Source: DASRFA01 sp035651755
GTDB lineage: Bacteria > Desulfobacterota > Binatia > UBA12015
Assembly (NCBI GenBank): GCA_035651755.1
Contig: DASRFA010000054.1
Coordinates: 28,380-92,379 of the forward strand
Length of the DNA stretch: 64,000 nt
Direction of reading: 5' to 3'
A program made the translations under genes and the position numbers. The first letter of the stretch is position 1. Each line of letters opens with the position of its first letter. Under the pieces are notes generated by a model that did not search any database, had not been told where the DNA came from, and worked only from the letters and a program-made list of their open reading frames with translations. Positions 61,101 through 64,000 of the stretch are shown here, one piece after another.

Positions 61101-64000
61101 AGCGCTCCGACCGATCGTGGGTGCGGAACTCGCTGGTCGTCGACAGCGGCGACTTCGGCATCCACGTCGACAGCACCAACGCGCCGACGACGTCGGGCCA
61201 CGTCGTCGCCTTCAATACCGTCTACGGCGGCGGCCGGCTCGCCGTGTCGGGCGGCATCCGGCTCTCGAACGCGGTCGGCGACGTGCGCGACAACGCGGTC
61301 GTCAACGGGAACGCGACCGGCATCCGGACCGAGACCGCGGGCACGACCGTGCACCACAACGACGTCTTCGGAAGCACCACGCCGTTCGATTTCGGCGACG
61401 GCGTCGTCCTCTGGTCGAACCTCTCGACCGACCCGCTCCTCGTGAATCCGGCGGGCGGCGATTTCTCGCTCAGCCAGACGCTGGCCGGTCAGGGCTCGCA
61501 GAGCCCGGCGGTGAACGCGGCCTCCGGCCTGGTGAGCGACGTCGACATCTCGGGCTCGACGCGGACCGACGGCGCGGCCGACGACGGCGTGGCCGACATC
61601 GGCTTCCATCGCGACGCGAGCATGCTCGGCACGCCGCCGCCCGTCGTCACGCCGACGCCGGTCCCGACGCCGACCCCGACGCCGACGCCGACTCCCAGCC
61701 CGACCCCGACGCCGACGCCGACGCCGACCCCCACCCCGACCCCGCCGCCGACGCCGACCCCGACCCCGACCCCGACGCCCGGGCCGGGCAGCGGCGCGAC
61801 GGTCTACGTCGAGCCCGTCATCGGCGACGACACGCGCACCCCGCTCCAGGCGCAGTCGCCGTCCACTCCGTGGCGCACGATCGCGCACGCCATGATCGCC
61901 GCCTCCGCGGGCGACGTGGTGACCCTCCTCCCCGGCACGTATCCCGAGCCGGCGGACTTCAACCGCCACTCGATCACGCTGCGCGGCGCCGGGTCGCTCG
62001 GCGACGTCGTCCTCCAGCCGCCGGCGAACCAGGTCGGCGTCAACATCGAGATGTTCGAGAACGCACGCGTCGAGAACCTCGTCGTCCAGGGCGGGGCGCA
62101 GGGCATCAAGGGCGCGTTCGCGAAGAACATCGGGATCCGGAACGTCGCGATCGTCTCGCCGGCGACGATCGGCATCCAGATCCTGCAGACGAACGGCGCC
62201 GTGATCGACTCCTCGATCGTGACCGGCGCCGGCACCGACGCGATCCTGCTCCGGCGGACGCGCAACGCCTACGTGCGGAACAACCTCGTCTACGCGAACG
62301 CCGAGTGGGCGATCTCCTTCGACAACTCGGGCGACGGGCCACCGCCGCCGTCGACGGGGAACGTCGTCGCGTTCAACACCGTCCACGCGAACGGCAACGG
62401 CGTCCGGATGCTGAACGCGAGCGGCGAGATCCGCGACAACGAGCTCACCGAGCAGGTCGACCTCGCGCTCAAGCTGGCCGGCCCGGACCTCTTCGCGCAC
62501 CACAACAACTTCTCGGCGAACGGCCGCGATCGCGACTCGGAGAGCTCGTTCGCCGACACGATCTTCGTGTGGGCGTCGCTCGGCGCGAACCCGCGCTACG
62601 TGAAGCCGCTCGGCAACGACGGCGTGCTCGGCGGCGCCGGGTGGCGCGACGACGACTTCCACCTCCGCCAGCTCGCCGGCCAGACGCCGGCGAGCCCGAT
62701 GGTCGACGCCGGATCCGGACCGGCCGCGTCGCTCGACATCGGCGGGTCGACGCGCACCGACGGCGTCGCGGACGCCGGGATCGCCGACGTCGGCTTCCAC
62801 TACGGCGCGTCGGCCGCCGGAGCTCCGCCGCCGACCGCCTCGCCGCCGACGAACGTCCAGTTCACGTACTACGTGAGCGCGACGAGCGGCGACGACGCCA
62901 ACACCAAGGCGACCGCGCGCCACCGCGCGACGCCCTGGCGCACGATCAGCCGCGCCCTGCAACAGGCCGCGGCCGGCGACACGATCGTGGTCCTGCCCGG
63001 GACGTACGCGGAGACCGCGCAGGTCCAGCTCGCGAGCCTGACGCTCCTCGCCGAGACGCCCGGCACGGCGATCATCGCGCCGCCCGCGGGGCCGGGCTCC
63101 GCGAACGGCATCTCGATCGAGACGACCGGCGTGACCGTCGACGGCTTCCGCGTCCAGGGCGCGTCCAACCACGGCATCTCCGTCATCGCGGGCGCGAGCC
63201 ACACGACCATCCGGAACTGCGTCGCGCTCAACTCGGGCGCGATCGGCATCCGCGCCGCGTCGCTCGACGACATCGTGATCGAGGACTCGTTCGCGGTGTC
63301 GTCCGTCAAGTCGGGCATGCTGCTGCGAAAGGTCACCAACGCGACCGTCCGGAACAACCTCGTCTACGACAGCGGCGAGTGGGGCATCAGCCTCGACAAC
63401 TCGCCGGTCGGCGGCGAGACCGTGCCGGTCTCCACCGGAAACGTCGTCGAGCGAAACACGAGCGCCTTCAACACGACGGGCGCGCTCCGCCTCGCGAACG
63501 CGATCGGCACCGTGCGCGACAACCTGCTCGCGATCAGCCCGGGCTTCGGGCTCCGGATCGACACGGCGGGCGCGACGCTCCTCCACAACGGGTTCTACAA
63601 CGTCGGCGACGAGATCGATCCCGAGACCTACATCCTCGACTCGTGCGTCGCGTGCGAGTCGAACGTCACGCTGAACCCGCGCTTCGTGAACCCGGGAGGG
63701 AACGACGGCTTCCGCGGCGGCCTCGCGTTCGCGGACGACGACTTCCGCCTTTCGCAGCTCGCCGCGGGACAGGCGCCGCAGAGCGAGGCCGTCGATGCCG
63801 GTTCGGAAGCCGCGGCCGCCCTCGGTGCGACGGGCAGCACGGCGACGAACGGGACGCCCGACGCGGGGACCGTGGACCTCGGCGTCCACTACGGCGCGTC
63901 CGAGCGCGCGATCGTGATCCCGCCGCCGCCCGGTCCCGCGCCCAGCGTGACGCCCACGCCGACGCCGGCCCCGACCCCGACCCCGACGCCGACCCCGACC
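55148..64000 (+). CDS. giant exported right-handed beta-helix protein, at least 8 modules (partial)
   Basis: At least 2951 aa, open to the window edge. TTG start at 55148 has AGGA 7 nt upstream, and the N-terminus (RRRRAASFLAAFLLPLLASS then TSAFA) is a signal peptide. Eight modules of ~342-393 aa start near 55253, 56321, 57347, 58388, 59477, 60620, 61799 and 62861. Each begins like YYVDxxSGDDxR, TPWKTIGRAL, GDTIVVxPGTY (DUF1565/pectate-lyase-like start). Each continues with short strands: AYVRNNLVxxxGxWGIxxDN, GNVVAFNTV, GEIRDNV, HHNDVFG, DPLFVD, and ends SPAVDAGSG, DIxGSTRxDGxADxGxADxG. Several junctions have Thr-Pro linkers. Right-handed parallel beta-helices bind or cleave polysaccharides; catalytic residues are not identified. 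Adhesin or lyase-like surface role inferred. Confidence 0.88.
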   Translation, partial: MIPRSHEFIRRRRAASFLAAFLLPLLASSTSAFALDFYVDAAIGSDAYSTVQAQSPATPWKTIGRALHTVTSGHTIRIKPGTYPENLEAKFADVRIRADGPAGTIVVAPATGVGLAVTAHDVVVEGLVFRGSSQGIRAENADGIVVRGCTAVGQSTTGFAFIATTGLTIENSTAVSAGSRGIHVDHDSSSAYLRNNLVYDNGEWGIDVDNTVAGGGQPALSTGNVVAFNTVALNGGGAGQGGVRLRNAIGEVRDNVIADNANVGLRIDTPGASVHHNLISGSAAALSPDSYVVGTGMIEADPLFVDPDGADGVLGGVSGYADDRFAIGQIAAGQSADSPARNAGSGTVASRDIGGSTRSDGVSDSSTADMGFHSNAPASTGVPPPITTGPATYYVGPTGSDSRSKVAAQSPATPWRTIGKALASVVSGETIVVAAGTYPESSLETTVAGITLRADGDAVIAPPANPTPTVGLVVSQPNVLVDGFRFTGALHGVRATAADGLVVRRCRIESPTGNGIWVTGTTGAVVDSNEIADAGGRGIYVQNSTLAYVRNNLVTGAADWGIQVDTGIPPPAASTDNVVSFNTVVDCGTTQGGIAFNNASGEIRDNVLAGNVNRGIRVDTDPTLIHHNDVFGSATPIDVFAGAPTMWANLFVDPLFVDAGNGNYALRSADLEGADSPAIDRASGSPGARDISGSTRSDGGADAGTADLGHHANAAPSTTAPAMSEPPSTGGPSVFHVDGASGDDTRTSLDALDSSTPWKTIGRALAALDGAQAGDTVVVAAGTYAESVQLPGPGIALQASGQATLNAPPASPAVATDFADTAIEGFTIVGGTHGVRADHADRLSVRGCTFSGQSSNGILTSDSNDVVIDSNRVSGAPVEGITVKGSAGSYVRNNLVRGSGEWGIHIDNGDPPAPPAIDGHVVAFNTVYGNGLTSGTAGGIRFQNATGEIRDNVVASNTGTGIKTDTAPSTVHHNDVFGNTAAFGTAAGQEPAAWANLTADPLLLDPNADDFALAQLAGEGGPSPAVDHASGTPAAADISGSTRSDFAADQGTADIGFHEGASASSGKPAIVDPPGTGVARTIHLDPASGDDTRSVYDALDPSTPWKTLERALRADGARSGDTVLLHPGTYNETIPAVTNAGGITIGGTGAVTVVAVTGQPGLSVNHPNVIVQDLTFQGGLHGVRAANANGTVVRRCTISGPSSNGIRVSDTTGALIDSNVVGPTGSRGIHLNRVGNAYVRNNVVKQSGDFAIQIDFSGNGGGPPTTGNVIAFNTTSATVGGLRFNNAIGEIRDNVVAIASGVALRADAAGSTIHHNLTFGGTAIDIEGGIAAWSNAVADPSFVNAAAGDFRLRHSSLGENPNSPAIDAGSGTPATIDISGTTATNGAADGGVGGTQDPADLGAHQGATATVGAPPPVAPTPTPTPTPTPTPTPSPTSPPGGGSVHYVDCASGDDARTPAQAQSASTPWRTIQHAVDAVGFGDIVVVKDGLCTENVEVNHAGVTVRADTAGAVTVRPAASGVDPGFNVQNDDATVDGFVVESDVRGVLAQKSGAAGELIHRVVLRNLVVRPPPAGTIRLDGIRVTDGDGVTIENSVVTGATTQGIVLRRVVNGYVRNNLVFANGDWGISFDNSPPAGQTLPVSAGNVAAFNTVQGNGKCPNPTDPTPCTDAAGGLRFVNSAGEIRDNVAVANNRTGGTPAGTGIKFDQSSPATFLHHNDAFQNATANYDPPSGFAIAPSNKAVDPLFVDAPNGDFALQQTAAGQAAQSPAVDTGSGPVASVDIGGSTRTDGVADAGVADMGWHDMAAGSGGPPGGPTPTPVPPATMLYVNCASGNDSLTRAEAQVPFRPLLTIAKALSLAVAGDTIVVQTGTCSAAVTIDVAGISLVADEPLGTTILPPAASAFGVRVRASDVLLQGFRIQATNEGVIVAAKNTGDVLSRVRLRGLVVEPQGATIAKNGIRAADTDRLRVESCMVRHPDQQGIVLKRSDRSWVRNSLVVDSGDFGIHVDSTNAPTTSGHVVAFNTVYGGGRLAVSGGIRLSNAVGDVRDNAVVNGNATGIRTETAGTTVHHNDVFGSTTPFDFGDGVVLWSNLSTDPLLVNPAGGDFSLSQTLAGQGSQSPAVNAASGLVSDVDISGSTRTDGAADDGVADIGFHRDASMLGTPPPVVTPTPVPTPTPTPTPTPSPTPTPTPTPTPTPTPPPTPTPTPTPTPGPGSGATVYVEPVIGDDTRTPLQAQSPSTPWRTIAHAMIAASAGDVVTLLPGTYPEPADFNRHSITLRGAGSLGDVVLQPPANQVGVNIEMFENARVENLVVQGGAQGIKGAFAKNIGIRNVAIVSPATIGIQILQTNGAVIDSSIVTGAGTDAILLRRTRNAYVRNNLVYANAEWAISFDNSGDGPPPPSTGNVVAFNTVHANGNGVRMLNASGEIRDNELTEQVDLALKLAGPDLFAHHNNFSANGRDRDSESSFADTIFVWASLGANPRYVKPLGNDGVLGGAGWRDDDFHLRQLAGQTPASPMVDAGSGPAASLDIGGSTRTDGVADAGIADVGFHYGASAAGAPPPTASPPTNVQFTYYVSATSGDDANTKATARHRATPWRTISRALQQAAAGDTIVVLPGTYAETAQVQLASLTLLAETPGTAIIAPPAGPGSANGISIETTGVTVDGFRVQGASNHGISVIAGASHTTIRNCVALNSGAIGIRAASLDDIVIEDSFAVSSVKSGMLLRKVTNATVRNNLVYDSGEWGISLDNSPVGGETVPVSTGNVVERNTSAFNTTGALRLANAIGTVRDNLLAISPGFGLRIDTAGATLLHNGFYNVGDEIDPETYILDSCVACESNVTLNPRFVNPGGNDGFRGGLAFADDDFRLSQLAAGQAPQSEAVDAGSEAAAALGATGSTATNGTPDAGTVDLGVHYGASERAIVIPPPPGPAPSVTPTPTPAPTPTPTPTPT
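59401..59460 (+). repeat. Thr-Pro linker repeat between modules 4 and 5
   Basis: In-frame simple repeat of CCGAC/CCCAC units coding alternating Thr-Pro (APTPTPTPTPTPTPTPSPTS). It separates beta-helix modules and probably is an extended, possibly glycosylated spacer. Confidence 0.8.
61649..61779 (+). repeat. long Thr-Pro linker repeat between modules 6 and 7
   Basis: About 130 bp of near-perfect CCGACG/CCGACC hexamer repeats coding ~43 residues of alternating Thr-Pro. It is the longest simple repeat in the window and can expand or contract in-frame by 6-bp slippage. Confidence 0.85.
63949..64000 (+). repeat. Thr-Pro linker repeat at the window edge
   Basis: The same CCGACC/CCGACG hexamer repeat follows module 8 and continues past the window end, indicating that further modules or a C-terminal domain lie beyond. 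Confidence 0.8.

Noticed and set aside
58631..63889. 1752-codon open frame on the minus strand across the beta-helix gene
   Set aside because: Antisense shadow: high-GC codon use of the true plus-strand gene keeps the complement free of stops; product is low-complexity Arg/Val/Asp-rich with no domain.
1..64000. CRISPR arrays, tRNA/rRNA genes, insertion sequences, att sites
   Set aside because: Looked for regular repeats with spacers, cloverleaf-like genes and transposase motifs on both strands; none seen. Simple Thr-Pro repeats in the beta-helix gene are coding linkers.

Overview
The window is uniformly very G+C rich (roughly 70% by eye), with GTG and TTG starts and many 4-bp ATGA/GTGA gene overlaps. 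The gene content (acyl-CoA dehydrogenase pairs, MaoC hydratase, P450, MMPL exporter, secreted proteins with Thr-Pro linkers, an extracellular-type contractile injection system) suggests an environmental Gram-negative bacterium of the broad deltaproteobacterial / Myxococcota / Binatota kind. That placement is inference. No rRNA, tRNA, CRISPR array or insertion sequence was seen.

Layout. 1-20145 is chromosomal housekeeping and lipid metabolism: MMPL exporter (partial), PI-PLC-like lipoprotein, membrane metallophosphoesterase, an overlapping YHS/TRASH - thioesterase - Smr operon, P450 + MaoC, SWIM/SNF2 helicase, a 55-bp duplicated hairpin element, NYN-LOTUS protein, M16 peptidase, glpX, DUF2064 protein, two acyl-CoA dehydrogenases with the EF-P paralogue efpL, a CHRD lipoprotein and dcd. 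A LuxR-type regulator with a degenerate receiver domain (20146-20826) faces the next block.

20848-49242, all on the minus strand, is a 22-gene extracellular contractile injection system (eCIS) locus. In transcription order: AAA+ ATPase, DUF4255 terminator protein, beta-rich unknown, Cys-rich helical unknown, sheath, tube 1, tail assembly protein, small DUF6760-like protein, tube 2, Arg/Ala-rich linker protein, LysM 'CIS tube' adaptor, gpD-like hub, gpV-like spike, PAAR tip, gp25, giant gpJ-like baseplate protein, second gpJ-like protein, gpI-like protein with a propeller-like head, two Cys-rich appendage-like proteins, a DUF4157/HNH effector candidate and a TPR protein. Most genes overlap or nearly abut, implying one long coupled transcript. 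The tail assembly gene carries an in-frame A AAA AAA slippery run, and a -1 shift there fuses it to the next small gene. This is the gene arrangement of phage tail assembly chaperones (lambda G/GT, P2 E/E'). No conventional long tape-measure gene was found.

49426-54149 (minus) carries the agmatine route to putrescine (aguA, aguB), thiD translationally coupled to a LigD-type DNA ligase homologue that has lost its catalytic lysines, and an exported protein of unknown function. After about 1 kb with little recognisable content, 55148 to the window end (plus) is one enormous exported right-handed beta-helix protein. It has at least eight ~350-residue modules, some joined by Thr-Pro linkers, and runs off the edge.
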